The notes: generated from the letters alone by a model not told the origin. A stretch of DNA of 33,642 bases from CAYMEK01 sp964389305 (GCA_964389305.1 CAYMEK010000049.1:1-33642); one strand, 5' to 3'. Shown: positions 23,550-32,127, counted from the stretch's first letter. Numbers and translations are program-made.

Positions 23550-25043
23550 ATGAAGATAAAAAAGATCGTATTCCTCGAGCCCACCGGCGAGCGGCTCCAC
23601 ATTTTCTCCCGTTACGTGCTGCCGCGGCTGGGCAATATCCTCCTGGCTACCATCATGCGCGACCGGGGCTACGAAGTCACTGCCATGTTCCTGAGCCGCG
23701 GTGAGATCATAGCCCGTAACCTTCAGGCGGACCTGATCGCCATCTCCACCATCACGCCCACGGCCACGGTGGCTTACGAGCTGGCCGATCACTTTCGCAG
23801 CCGGGGCGTCCCGGTGGTGGTCGGGGGGCCCCATGTTACCTTTCTGCCCGAGGAGGCTTTGGAGCATGCCGACTTCTGCATCCGGGGGGAAGGCGAGGAG
23901 GCTTTCCCCCAGCTGGTAGAAGCTCTACAGAACGGAGGCGCATCGGAGACCGGCGGTCCCCGGGGAGCAGGCGGGCGGCCGGCGAGCCGAGCGCTCGCCC
24001 GGGTGCCGGGACTGGCCTGGAAAGAGAACGGGGAGGTGCGGATCAATCCTCCGGCCGGGTTGATCCAGGATCTGGACAGTCTGCCGGCTTGCGATTTCAG
24101 CCTGCTGGACACCGGGGGACGGAAGCTCGGCCCTCCCTACGGGCGAGCCATGGTGCCGATTCAGACTTCACGCGGCTGCCCGTACAACTGCACCTTTTGC
24201 TCGGTCACCTGCATGTTCGGACACCGCTACCGCTACCGCTCTGCCGACAATGTGATCGCGGAGCTGCAGCGCTACAACGCCCGCCAGCACTACCTGTTCT
24301 TCTACGACGATAATTTCGCCTCCAATCGCAGCCGGGCCAAGAGACTGCTCGAGCGGATGATCGAGCTGAAGCTGGGATTTAGCTGGGTAACCCAGGTGCG
24401 CTCAGACGTGGCCGCGGACGGCGAGCTGCTCGACCTGATGAAAGAGGCGGGCTGCAAGGTGCTGTTTATCGGCTTCGAGAGTGTGGATCCCAAAGCGCTC
24501 AAGGAGATGAAAAAATCACAAACCCGGGAGCAGGTAGAGCGGGCGATCGTGGAAATACACCGGCGGGGGATTCACATTCATGGTATGTTCGTTTTCGGCT
24601 TCGACGCCGACACCCCGGATACGATCCGCAGCACTCTGGATTTCGCCATCGAGAAGAAAATAGACACCAGTCAATTCGCTATCCTCACCCCCCTGCCGGG
24701 CACAGAGCTGTTCGATACGCTGAAGCGGGAGAACCGCATCCTCGATTTCCAGTGGGACACCTTCGACGGCCACCACGTGAAGTTCAAGCCCACCCGCTTC
24801 TCCCTCTGGGAGCTGCAGAAGGCCCAGATCATTGCCCACGCCCGTTTCTTCGCTCCCCGGCGGGTATTCGAGCGTTTCCTGCAGGGGCGCTTCAAGGCTT
24901 TCATCGCCGGGCTGTACGCCAACAGGGTGATGCGGCACTGGCTGCGCTGGGAACGGGAGTACCTGAACCGCCTGCGCTTCTCCCTGTCTTCACTCGGTGA
25001 GGCGCTGCAGAGGCGGATACGGCCGAGAAAGCTGTCGTTTTAG
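23550..25043 (+). CDS. B12-binding-domain radical SAM protein
   Basis: A 497-residue enzyme. The N-terminal cobalamin-binding-like domain (about 1-130) has the IAISTITPTATVAYELAD and VVVGGPHVTFLPEEAL segments of this class and, as is common in it, lacks the DxHxxG of methionine synthase. After a Gly/Pro/Arg-rich linker (about 128-150) comes the radical SAM core with CPYNCTFC (C210, C214, C217), the [4Fe-4S] site. Such proteins (BchE, HpnJ and P-methylase-like) often methylate unactivated carbons or build cofactors and lipids; the substrate is unknown. The ATG at 23550 with AAGGGA upstream is preferred to the TTG at 23538. No biosynthetic neighbours point to a product. Confidence 0.9.
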   Translation: MKIKKIVFLEPTGERLHIFSRYVLPRLGNILLATIMRDRGYEVTAMFLSRGEIIARNLQADLIAISTITPTATVAYELADHFRSRGVPVVVGGPHVTFLPEEALEHADFCIRGEGEEAFPQLVEALQNGGASETGGPRGAGGRPASRALARVPGLAWKENGEVRINPPAGLIQDLDSLPACDFSLLDTGGRKLGPPYGRAMVPIQTSRGCPYNCTFCSVTCMFGHRYRYRSADNVIAELQRYNARQHYLFFYDDNFASNRSRAKRLLERMIELKLGFSWVTQVRSDVAADGELLDLMKEAGCKVLFIGFESVDPKALKEMKKSQTREQVERAIVEIHRRGIHIHGMFVFGFDADTPDTIRSTLDFAIEKKIDTSQFAILTPLPGTELFDTLKRENRILDFQWDTFDGHHVKFKPTRFSLWELQKAQIIAHARFFAPRRVFERFLQGRFKAFIAGLYANRVMRHWLRWEREYLNRLRFSLSSLGEALQRRIRPRKLSF

Positions 25044-25070
25044 AGACGATCCACGTGGCCCGGCGGGCGC

Positions 25071-25547
25071 TCAGGTAGCCGATTTTCCCAACAGGCGTTT
25101 CAGAAGTAGAACATGGGTCTGCTCCTGCTCTTGCAGGAAGCCAAAGGCGCGCCTGGCGAAGGGGATCTTGGCTTTTCTGTACAGATTGGCGAATAGATTG
25201 TGGACCTCTTCCTCCCGGTGCAGGATGTTTTCGATCCTCCCGAGGACCGGAGCGTAGCGCCGGGCTGGGAGCGGCTTTATCTCTTCGGGATGATGGATAT
25301 GAAGCGGCTTTCCCTCCAAGATTCCGTCGAGCTGCGCCGGCTGCAAGCCCTTGCCGATCATGTCCCGCAGCAGCCGTTGATGTCCCACTTCCTCGTCTAT
25401 AATTCGTGCGATGCTCGGCGGTATTTCCAGGCCCGCCAGCTCCTCCTTGAGCCCCGCATACAGGTTGTAGATTTCCTCTTCCATGACCAGCGCGCTTCTG
25501 AGAACGGATTTCAGTCCGAGCCTGCGAAAAAAACGGATCAATCTCAC
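25071..25547 (-). CDS. Ferritin-like diiron protein (rubrerythrin/bacterioferritin-like fold)
   Basis: A 158-residue four-helix protein with two ExxH iron-binding motifs (E53-H56 in DEEVGHQ and E142-H145 in EQEQTH), with further glutamates on helices one and three (E23-E25 and E112-E114, HREEEVHN). This duplicated pattern is typical of the ferritin-like superfamily. It lacks the rubredoxin cysteines of rubrerythrin, so it may be a stand-alone diiron oxidase or peroxidase, or an iron or manganese buffer. The GTG start at 25547 has AAGGAG nine bases before it. It follows the UPF0016 transporter gene by 18 bases and is probably cotranscribed. Confidence 0.82.
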   Translation of the reverse strand: MRLIRFFRRLGLKSVLRSALVMEEEIYNLYAGLKEELAGLEIPPSIARIIDEEVGHQRLLRDMIGKGLQPAQLDGILEGKPLHIHHPEEIKPLPARRYAPVLGRIENILHREEEVHNLFANLYRKAKIPFARRAFGFLQEQEQTHVLLLKRLLGKSAT

Positions 25548-25565
25548 CTGGTTCTCCTTCGGGCT

Positions 25566-25850
25566 TCAGGCTTTGAAGGCCTCGTAGAGCGTAAGGACCC
25601 CGACGCCTATGAAGACCACTGCGGCAACGATCTTGATCGCTCTCTCGGGTACCAGGCGGCCGAGAACCGCGCCGAGGGCGGCGGCAATTACGGTGGCCAG
25701 GAGCAAGGCGCCGGCGGCGCCGATAAGCACGGACAGGAAGGCTTTGCGGTTGGCCGCCAGGGCGAACACGGAAAGTTGGGTCTTGTCGCCCAGCTCGGCC
25801 AGGAAGACGATGAGAAAAGTGGAAGCGATAAGTCTAAGGTTCAGCAGCAT
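25566..25850 (-). CDS. GDT1/TMEM165 (UPF0016) family cation transporter, single-domain form
   Basis: A 94-residue protein with three hydrophobic helices and the family motif ELGDKT (19-24), whose acidic residues bind Mn2+ or Ca2+. Eukaryotic and many bacterial members have two such domains of about 90 residues; this one has a single copy, so it must act as a dimer. Bacterial relatives (MneA and others) export manganese. It precedes the ferritin-like gene, and the ZIP importer is upstream, making a metal-homeostasis group. GGAGG lies about six bases before the ATG. Confidence 0.9.
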   Translation of the reverse strand: MLLNLRLIASTFLIVFLAELGDKTQLSVFALAANRKAFLSVLIGAAGALLLATVIAAALGAVLGRLVPERAIKIVAAVVFIGVGVLTLYEAFKA

Positions 25851-25968
25851 AAAAGCTCCTCCGGTATTGTTTCACCTGCAGCAGGCCCGGGGGCTCACGC
25901 CCTGCCCTCAAGACTCTGCGGCCCGGGACGCTCGAAGGGGGGCCACGCTCGCCAGATGCTTTTTAGCT
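25851..25968 (-). other. Leader region of the UPF0016 gene
   Basis: The 118 bases between the ZIP stop and the UPF0016 start are GC-rich and hairpin-prone (for example GGGC/GCCC around GTGA, and CGAGCGT twice). Manganese exporters of this family are often under a yybP-ykoY riboswitch, but I do not see its conserved loop sequences, so no riboswitch is called. Confidence 0.35.
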
Positions 25969-26784
25969 CTAGCCCAGGGCTACATCCAGGCTCATCATCA
26001 CGGTGAAGCCCACCAAGGCCCCTATGGTGGCGATGTCGCTTTTGGATTCCCGCTGTGATTCGGGAATAAGCTCTTCCACCACCACGTAGATCATGGCCCC
26101 CGCGGCGAAAGCCAGAGCATAGGGGAGCAGGGGCTTGACCGTGATCACGGCCACTGCACCCAAAACCCCGGCGATCGGTTCGACCACTCCGGAAAGCTGT
26201 CCGTAGAAGAAGGCTTTAAGGCGAGAAAACTTCTCTCTCCGCAGAGGAACCGAGACTGCGGTTCCTTCCGGGAAGTTCTGTATCCCTATACCCATAGCCA
26301 GGGCCACGGCGCCGGCCAGGGTCGCGGAGGGCAGATCGGCGGCCAGGGCACCGAAGGCGACACCCACGGCCAACCCTTCGGGAATATTATGCAGGGTTAT
26401 GGCCAGCACCAACAGCACGCTACGCTGCCACGTGGTGGACAGCCCTTCGGCCTCACTCCTGGGAAAACCGAGGTGCAGGTGGGGCAGGATCTTGTCCACC
26501 GCGAACAGAAAGGCGCCCCCCAGCAAGAAACCCACTGCGGCGGGAATAAAAGCCGGGACGGTGGATTCGTTTTCCGCCATTTCGATGGCCGGGGCGAGCA
26601 GGGACCAAAAGCTGGCCGCCACCATTACCCCGGCTGCGAAACCGAGCATGCCGTCCAAGACCCGGCGCCGGATCGATTTGAAGAAGAAGACCAAACCCGC
26701 CCCGGCGGCGGTTACGAGCCAGGTGAAAAGCGTGGCCACCAGGGCCTGGACTATGGGAGCTAGCGAGACAAACCACTGAACCAT
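25969..26784 (-). CDS. ZIP-family metal transporter (GufA-like)
   Basis: A 271-residue transporter with eight predicted helices. The binuclear metal site is seen in helix four, LHNIPEGLAVG (H132, N133, E136), helix five, QNFPEGTAVS (N170, E173), and VEELIPE (E237, E238) near the last helices. Such proteins bring Zn2+, Fe2+ or Mn2+ into the cytoplasm. The His-rich loop (PHLHLG, about 101-106) between helices three and four is short. It lies 81 bases downstream of the glutamate symporter and 118 bases upstream of UPF0016, so cotranscription is possible. In the company of UPF0016 and a ferritin-like protein, manganese or iron is the likely cargo. Confidence 0.92.
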   Translation of the reverse strand: MVQWFVSLAPIVQALVATLFTWLVTAAGAGLVFFFKSIRRRVLDGMLGFAAGVMVAASFWSLLAPAIEMAENESTVPAFIPAAVGFLLGGAFLFAVDKILPHLHLGFPRSEAEGLSTTWQRSVLLVLAITLHNIPEGLAVGVAFGALAADLPSATLAGAVALAMGIGIQNFPEGTAVSVPLRREKFSRLKAFFYGQLSGVVEPIAGVLGAVAVITVKPLLPYALAFAAGAMIYVVVEELIPESQRESKSDIATIGALVGFTVMMSLDVALG

Positions 26785-26865
26785 TGGCTCATGCCCTCCA
26801 TTCTTCCCGGCGATTGGTTAGAGCGGGACGCAGCAGCCCTCGGGACCGTCCGGTAGCGGGCATGT

Positions 26866-28275
26866 TCAATCCTTGAGCCAGATCGAGCCTGCCTTCTTGA
26901 AGCCCCGCTTGTCAGCCAGCAGGCTGTAGCTGACCAGGGAGAAGATCACGTACGCACCGATGATAGCGAGAGTCAGCCACAGGTACCAGGATTTCCCGGT
27001 GGAATACCAGTAGCCGGGCAGGTTGAGCATGAGGATCAGGGGAATGGCGAGCACGAAGGTGATGCCCGTGCCGTACATGTAGTCGGTGGCCGCCGGGGTC
27101 TCGAAATCCGGGTCCACCACGCGCAGCAGGGCCAGCCCGGTCGACAGGGTGCCGGTCAGGTTGCCGTAGAACATGATCGCCCGATCGAAGCGGTGGTCGG
27201 TGAACAGGCGGGAGACGGTCCAGAATACGGTCACGGTGGTGACGATCCCGCCTGCGACGGCCACGGCCAGGATGGGGATCCAGAAGCGGGTGAGCAGAAC
27301 CACGGTAATGGCGGCGATCGCGGCGGTCACCATGATGTCCACGCTGGCTCCGGCGATGCGGGCCAGGCTGCCGTTGTCGATGAGGTGGTCGATACGGAGG
27401 GAGCGGAAGATCTTCTTTGCCAGCAGCGCCAGCATGGCAGCGAAGATGAAAGCGATTCCCCAGAGATTGGTAGCTAGCTGCGCGCCCATCGGCCCGGCGA
27501 AGGACAGCAGCAGGGTCAACAGACTGAGGAGGAGGTAGGCCAGCAGGTAGACCCCCAGGATGACCGCCAGGTTGAACGAGAGGGTGTCTATGGCCTCGGT
27601 TTCGGTAGTGAGGTGGCTGCCAACGGGTTTCCTTTCGCTGCGGGACAGGATCCCTTTTCGCCCCCGCCGCTCGCCGATCACTGCGGCCAGCCCCGGTTCC
27701 ATCCAGCCGCGCTTGCGACCCAGGTTTATCATAAAAATTCCCACGAAGCAGGCCCAGAGGTATCCGATCGCGGCGAACACCAGTCCAAGATTGCCTCCGC
27801 CCTGGAAGCCCAGCTCTTCCCAGCCCTTGCCGATGGCGAAAGCCTGGCCCGGTCCCAGCCCGAAGCCGAGCGGCATCAGGAAGCCGAAGCTGGGAAAAAG
27901 AGTGGGCAGGAAGGTGTAGATGAAAACCAGAGTCAGACCGAAACCAATGATCACCTGCAGGGTATACTGGATGATAATGGTGACGGCGGAAGAAAAGATC
28001 CTTTTACCGGCCCCTTTGATCCCCCCGCCGCGCAGGCTCATGGCCACGAAGGAGAGGTTCAGCAGGTGGAATACCAGATTTCCCAGCCCTTCGCTGCTCA
28101 GGCCGATCCTCGGCGCCAGGAAATTGTAGAAGGGAAGAAGAACGAAGCCGGCGGTCAGGGCGTTGGGGACAAGATACCTCTGGAAAAAACGGACCTTGGA
28201 TCTGATGAAGGTGGCGAGCAGGAGCGCAACACAGACCAGGCCGAGATCGATGAATATGGTCCATGAGAAATTCAT
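26866..28275 (-). CDS. Sodium:glutamate symporter, GltS (ESS) family
   Basis: A 469-residue protein with about 11-13 membrane helices in two inverted halves. The reentrant-loop motifs are GLGPGQAFAIG (139-149) in the first half and NLTGTLSTGLALLRV in the second, as in GltS. It is expected to import glutamate with Na+. The half-separating loop (about 185-220) is longer and more charged than in E. coli GltS (near 400 residues), which accounts for the extra length. The ATG at 28275 is preferred to the TTG at 28281 because AGGAGG stands nine bases before the ATG. It is divergent from the PanE-like gene. Confidence 0.88.
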   Translation of the reverse strand: MNFSWTIFIDLGLVCVALLLATFIRSKVRFFQRYLVPNALTAGFVLLPFYNFLAPRIGLSSEGLGNLVFHLLNLSFVAMSLRGGGIKGAGKRIFSSAVTIIIQYTLQVIIGFGLTLVFIYTFLPTLFPSFGFLMPLGFGLGPGQAFAIGKGWEELGFQGGGNLGLVFAAIGYLWACFVGIFMINLGRKRGWMEPGLAAVIGERRGRKGILSRSERKPVGSHLTTETEAIDTLSFNLAVILGVYLLAYLLLSLLTLLLSFAGPMGAQLATNLWGIAFIFAAMLALLAKKIFRSLRIDHLIDNGSLARIAGASVDIMVTAAIAAITVVLLTRFWIPILAVAVAGGIVTTVTVFWTVSRLFTDHRFDRAIMFYGNLTGTLSTGLALLRVVDPDFETPAATDYMYGTGITFVLAIPLILMLNLPGYWYSTGKSWYLWLTLAIIGAYVIFSLVSYSLLADKRGFKKAGSIWLKD

Positions 28276-28413
28276 CCGCAAAGGCCTCCTGGCTGGGAAA
28301 AACTATATCAGGAAACCCGGCCGCTGTCGAGAAAAAGGGGGGTCAGAGCCGCTCCTCGACGGGCGCGACAGAGTGGTCCCGGGGATGGTACAGTTGGCCA
28401 GGAGGGTTTCCAG

Positions 28414-29322
28414 ATGAACGAGGCCTTACCCAGCGGCGAACCGAAGCGAATAGCGGTGGTGGGGATTGGCGGGGTAGGCGGTTACTTCGGCGGCCGGTTG
28501 GCCCGGCACTACCATCCATCCAGCCGGCAGGACGGGCCGGTGGATGAAGCAGAGGCTGTCAGGGTCGATTTCGTGGCCAGGGGCGAGCACCTCGAGGCGA
28601 TTCGCAGGCGGGGATTGCTGCTCAATACGGCCGAGCAGACCACCATGATCTGCCGCCCTTTCCAGGCCACGGACAGGATCGAGGAGCTGGACAGGCCCGA
28701 TATCTGCCTGATTTGTGTAAAGGGCTATGATTTGGACGATGTCAGCCGGAGACTCGCCCCGGTCGTCGGCCCCCGGACACTCGTCCTTCCGCTTCTGAAC
28801 GGCGTGGATATACGGGAAAGGATTCGGCGGCGGGTGAACAGGGCTCTGGTGCTTCCCGCCTGCGTATACGTGAGCGCCAGTATAGTTGAACCGGGTGTGG
28901 TGACAAAGCACGGCGGGGCCGGGTTGCTGATCTACGGCCAGGATCCGGATCATAAAGAGTACCGCCCGGATGCAATTCGCAGGCTCTTCGAGCGGGCCGG
29001 CATTGCCGTCGAGTATCGGGAAGACCCTTATCCGGCCATCTGGGAGAAGTATCTTTACATTGCTTCCTTCGCCCTGGTCACGGCCTGGGCCGGGAAGCCA
29101 ATGGGGGCGGTAAGTGCCGAGAAGCGGCTGTCCGATCTGACCGTCGGGATCATGGAAGAGATTCAAGCGATCGCCGCCCAGCGGGGAGTACGGCTCCAGC
29201 CGGGCGTTGTGTCTACATCTCTGGCGAAAGCGAAGAACCTCCCCTATGACACCAAGACCTCCTATCAGAGGGACGTGGAAAAAGGCGGGCGCAATGAAGG
29301 GGAGCTGTTCGGCGCTACGATC
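28414..29322 (+). CDS. 2-dehydropantoate 2-reductase family protein (3' end lost in assembly gap)
   Basis: 303 residues are readable before the Ns. The NADPH-binding GIGGVGGYFGG is at 17-27, then CVKGYD (K103), LLNGVD (N129), WEKY (K212, the position of the catalytic lysine) and DVEKGGRNEGE (E295). These are the hallmarks of PanE/ApbA, which reduces ketopantoate to pantoate for coenzyme A synthesis. Many paralogues act on other 2-oxoacids, and no pan gene is nearby, so the substrate is uncertain. About 18 extra residues (32-49, HYHPSSRQDGPVDEAEAV) interrupt the Rossmann fold after helix one. AGGAGG precedes the ATG by eight bases. Only a few C-terminal residues should be missing. Confidence 0.82.
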
Positions 29323-29422
29323 NNNNNNNNNNNNNNNNNNNNNNNNNNNNNNNNNNNNNNNNNNNNNNNNNNNNNNNNNNNNNNNNNNNNNNNNNNNNNN
29401 NNNNNNNNNNNNNNNNNNNNNN
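29323..29422. other. Assembly gap (100 Ns)
   Basis: Exactly 100 Ns, the usual placeholder for a scaffold gap of unknown true length. It removes the stop of the PanE-like gene and whatever lay between it and the minus-strand gene ending at 29424. Confidence 0.99.
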
Positions 29423-29423
29423 A

Positions 29424-29990
29424 TCAATAGAACTTGCCCCAGGCCAGGCGTACTCCCACAACCGGTGTATACACCAGGAGATCCCGGAAGGGCGCTCCGG
29501 GAATGAGGTTGCCGGCGACCTGGTATCCGGCGTACAAAGTCGGCATGAACCAGCGGCTGAAGGGAAAGCCCAGCTCCAGGGTGACCTCCTCCAAGATGGC
29601 GAAGTACCCGTCTTCACTGTCCCCGTCCTCATGATTACCCGTCGAGATTCCACCGACCGCGGTCCAGCTGACCAGGGACAGGTTGACCGGCCAGCGGACA
29701 AAGCGAAAGCCGTTGACCACGCCGCCGAATCCTCCGGCCACGCCTGTGTCGCCGTCCGTATCTGTGAAGGCGAAGCCGAACCCTCCGATGATGCTGCGGT
29801 CGTGGACACCGTACCCGTAGCCGCCGTAGTAGGCCAGCCCCAGGGAGTTATTGCGAACCGGGTAGTCCTTCAGGAAAGGATACGCGGAGGTCTGCAGGCC
29901 GTAGAACACCCCGCCGCAACCGTCGGCCAATCCCGATAGGACGGGTAGAGCCAGAAACAGAACCAACAGGATCGCTATTTTGTTTTTCAT
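29424..29990 (-). CDS. Small outer-membrane beta-barrel-like protein
   Basis: A 188-residue secreted protein with a signal peptide (MKNK, hydrophobic run, cleavage probably after GLA near residue 22). The mature part is rich in glycine and aromatic residues in alternating patterns (SLGLAYYGGYGYGV, IGGFGFAF, VAGGFGGVV, PTLYAGYQVAGN) and ends in a strand closing with GKFY, an aromatic C-terminus typical of outer-membrane barrels. It is probably an 8-stranded barrel. I recognise no family. A good Shine-Dalgarno (GAGGAGA) precedes the ATG. The stop is two bases from the assembly gap but the gene is complete. Confidence 0.75.
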   Translation of the reverse strand: MKNKIAILLVLFLALPVLSGLADGCGGVFYGLQTSAYPFLKDYPVRNNSLGLAYYGGYGYGVHDRSIIGGFGFAFTDTDGDTGVAGGFGGVVNGFRFVRWPVNLSLVSWTAVGGISTGNHEDGDSEDGYFAILEEVTLELGFPFSRWFMPTLYAGYQVAGNLIPGAPFRDLLVYTPVVGVRLAWGKFY

Positions 29991-30082
29991 CGCGACATTC
30001 TCCTCGATTGCTCGCTGCTACGTATCTAACACCGGGGAGAGCAGGTTCTGTTACTCCGAGGCTGGGAGGAACTGGATAGCGG

Positions 30083-30469
30083 CTATTTTTTTCGCGCTTC
30101 TTCTTCCAGGTAAAATCTCAGGATCGTGTCCCCCACCACGATGCGGTCGCCGTAGTGAAGTTTCTCGCGCTTCCTGATCTCTTTGGAGTTCAGGTAGGTC
30201 GAGTTCGTGGAGCTGAGGTCTTCCAGGTTGTAGTCGCCGTTTTCATCGGCCAGCAGGCGGCAGTGCTTGCGGCTCAACAGAGGATCCGCAAGCCTGAGAT
30301 CGCAGTCATCCTGACGGCCGATGATAGTAACCGGTTTCTCGATCACGTGAGATCGCCCGAAGAAGTTTTTCGAAAGAACGACCAGCAGGGCGTGCTTTTT
30401 GAGCACTCCGGCCTGTTTGAGCCCTTTTCTGTTGGGATCTGCAACGGTATTATCCTCGATTTTTCCCAC
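30083..30469 (-). CDS. FHA-domain phosphothreonine-binding protein
   Basis: A 128-residue protein that is nearly all FHA domain (about 28-120). The conserved residues are GR (51-52), SRKH (S66, R67, H69), LSSTNSTYLN (S87-N94) and the GDRI/GDTI strands. FHA domains bind phosphothreonine peptides in partner proteins. No Ser/Thr kinase or phosphatase is in the window. The GTG at 30469 is preferred because GGAG lies seven bases upstream; a GTG at 30520 would add 17 residues without similarity. It lies between two barrel-like protein genes on the same strand, with 92 and 116 bases on either side, so cotranscription is uncertain. Confidence 0.88.
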   Translation of the reverse strand: MGKIEDNTVADPNRKGLKQAGVLKKHALLVVLSKNFFGRSHVIEKPVTIIGRQDDCDLRLADPLLSRKHCRLLADENGDYNLEDLSSTNSTYLNSKEIRKREKLHYGDRIVVGDTILRFYLEEEARKK

Positions 30470-30519
30470 TAGCAGTCTCCAATACAATCGAGGCCGCGCC
30501 GCCGAACCGGTAGATAACA

Positions 30520-30546
30520 CCGCCCCAGGGGGGGAACCCGGGGCGG
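30520..30546 (-). terminator. GC-rich hairpin downstream of the second barrel-like gene
   Basis: CCGCCCC and GGGGCGG pair across 13 bases, 40 bases after the stop of the gene ending at 30586. The minus strand continues TGTTATC, a weak T-tract. Confidence 0.35.
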
Positions 30547-30585
30547 CTTGAGCTTGGCCGTCAAAAGGCTAGTTGCACCGCTAAG

Positions 30586-31149
30586 CTACATGTGGAAACC
30601 GAGGTGGAAGCCGCCCACCGGCAGGATGGGGAAGCCCAAGGCGTCCGATATCTCGCCGTTGAAGAAAAATCGCTCCAGCCCTCCGTAAAACTGCACGTAC
30701 ATTCCCCAGCCGCCTTCGAACTCCCAGAGGTAGCGCCAGCCGACGTCGATGCCGGCGGTTGCGTCGTTGTATGTTTCTTCGCTCTCCTCATCCACGTACT
30801 TGAAATTCAGGAACATCAACCGGCCGCTGATGAAGAAGCCGGTTGCGTTCTGGCCCGGGAACAGACGCACCACCGGTCCGAGCGTCAGCCGCTTCGTATA
30901 GGTATCGGTGTCTGCATTGAACAGCTTCCTTTGGGCTTCTCCATTCACGTAACTGAACTGCAGATTCACCTCGACCACACCGGTTATGGGCATCCCCACT
31001 TCGCCCTCCCATACTCCGTATATCCAGGCAAGGGGGTTGATCCCGGCGTGGAAGGTATGCGTTTCCACTTCCTGCTTGCTGAAGGCGCTGAAGCTCGCCA
31101 CGACAAGCAGGGTCAGGCAGAGAATCAAAACTTTGGATATCTTGCTCAT
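30586..31149 (-). CDS. Small outer-membrane beta-barrel-like protein
   Basis: A 187-residue protein with a signal peptide (MSKISK, hydrophobic run, cleavage near SAFS, residue 21-24). The mature part has alternating aromatic strands such as GVVEVNLQFSYV, RLTLGPVVRLF, GFFISGRLMFLNFKYV, AGIDVGWRYLW and GMYVQFYGG, consistent with an 8-stranded outer-membrane barrel. It is similar in size to the protein at 29424-29990 but not obviously homologous. The RBS is very strong (TTAGGAGG, five to six bases before the ATG). A palindromic AT-rich element at 31198-31212 is a plausible promoter. Function is unknown. Confidence 0.75.
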   Translation of the reverse strand: MSKISKVLILCLTLLVVASFSAFSKQEVETHTFHAGINPLAWIYGVWEGEVGMPITGVVEVNLQFSYVNGEAQRKLFNADTDTYTKRLTLGPVVRLFPGQNATGFFISGRLMFLNFKYVDEESEETYNDATAGIDVGWRYLWEFEGGWGMYVQFYGGLERFFFNGEISDALGFPILPVGGFHLGFHM

Positions 31150-31197
31150 TTTTTCCCTCCTAAGATTTTTGATTTCAAGACCTTATCGTGGCCCACA

Positions 31198-31212
31198 GCT
31201 ATATAATATAGC
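31198..31212. promoter_or_regulatory. Palindromic AT-rich promoter element
   Basis: GCTATATAATATAGC has perfect 7-base arms around one A. It contains TATAAT on the plus strand and TATATT/TATTAT on the minus strand, about 50-60 bases upstream of the barrel-like gene start at 31149. It may be a -10 region overlapped by an operator. Confidence 0.4.
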
Positions 31213-31354
31213 ACGTAGTTGGCGCTTCTTAAATATCATGATAACGAAAGAATGCCTGGAGGAAATCCGCACGACAAGCGCCGACTGAGATCGGCCCCGG
31301 ATCTTGACTTTTCTCCGAAATATTACTACCTATTGATCCGTTTGGCGGCGGCAG

Positions 31355-32098
31355 ATGATACGAGCGATTCGGCACTATTTAGGCACGACGGTCAGGGCCG
31401 CCGGGAGACTGACCGGGGTCTTGAAAGCCCGCGCCCGGCGATGGCTGGCCTTCCTGGCTCTGTTTCTTGTGCTCCTGCACTGGGCGCTGCTCGTCGGCGT
31501 GGCCCTGACCTGCCTGTTGTACAATTACGTAAACCCGCCCTTGACCGGCCTGATGCTGTACCGGCAGTTCGTCTCGCACTTTCGCAACCAATCGGTACGC
31601 TTCATATCCCTGGAATCGATTCCGGCCTACGCCCGGAGGATGTTCGTCCAGGTGGAGGATCATAACTTCTACAGGCATCACGGGATAGACCTCCAGGCCA
31701 TCCGGGATGCCTACCGCATCAACCGACGCCTCGGGTATGTCTATTACGGAGGCAGCACCATCACCCAGCAGCTGGCCCGAACCCTGTTCCTCGCGCCCAC
31801 CCGTACGTATCTGCGCAAGTACCTGGAGACACTGATCGCCCTGGAGATGGAGATTTTCCTTCCCAAAAAGCGCATCCTCGAGCTGTACGTCAACTACATC
31901 GAATATGGAGAAGGGATATACGGGATCGCGGCGGCCTCGAGGTACCACTACGGCAAGGCGGCCGACCGCCTCAGCCGGGACGAGTACCGGCGGCTGGTAA
32001 CCATCGTGGCCAGTCCACTGCGCTACGATGTTCGGGATTTTACGGCCCGGAGAGCGCTGCAGGAACGCTACGACTATCTTTGCGCGGCCTTCCCCTAG
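31355..32098 (+). CDS. mtgA: Monofunctional peptidoglycan glycosyltransferase (GT51, MtgA-like)
   Basis: A 247-residue GT51 enzyme that polymerises lipid II into glycan strands. It has an N-terminal basic stretch and one membrane anchor (about 31-56), then the catalytic domain: EDHNFYRHHG (E101 as general base), GGSTITQQLART (132-143), RKYLETLIALEMEIFLPKKRILELYVNYIEYGEG (positions 154-187, second acid E176) and GIAAASRYHYGK. There is no transpeptidase domain, which is what separates MtgA from class A PBPs. The ATG at 31355 has no strong ribosome-binding site. TTGACT at 31304-31309 may be a -35, but no good -10 is seen. Confidence 0.92.
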   Translation: MIRAIRHYLGTTVRAAGRLTGVLKARARRWLAFLALFLVLLHWALLVGVALTCLLYNYVNPPLTGLMLYRQFVSHFRNQSVRFISLESIPAYARRMFVQVEDHNFYRHHGIDLQAIRDAYRINRRLGYVYYGGSTITQQLARTLFLAPTRTYLRKYLETLIALEMEIFLPKKRILELYVNYIEYGEGIYGIAAASRYHYGKAADRLSRDEYRRLVTIVASPLRYDVRDFTARRALQERYDYLCAAFP

Positions 32099-32127
32099 CC
32101 GAGGAAGCTCATCCGGACAGATAGACC

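Noticed and set aside
25851..25968. yybP-ykoY manganese riboswitch ahead of the UPF0016 gene
   Set aside because: Expected from family knowledge, but I could not find the conserved loop sequences in the 118-base leader.
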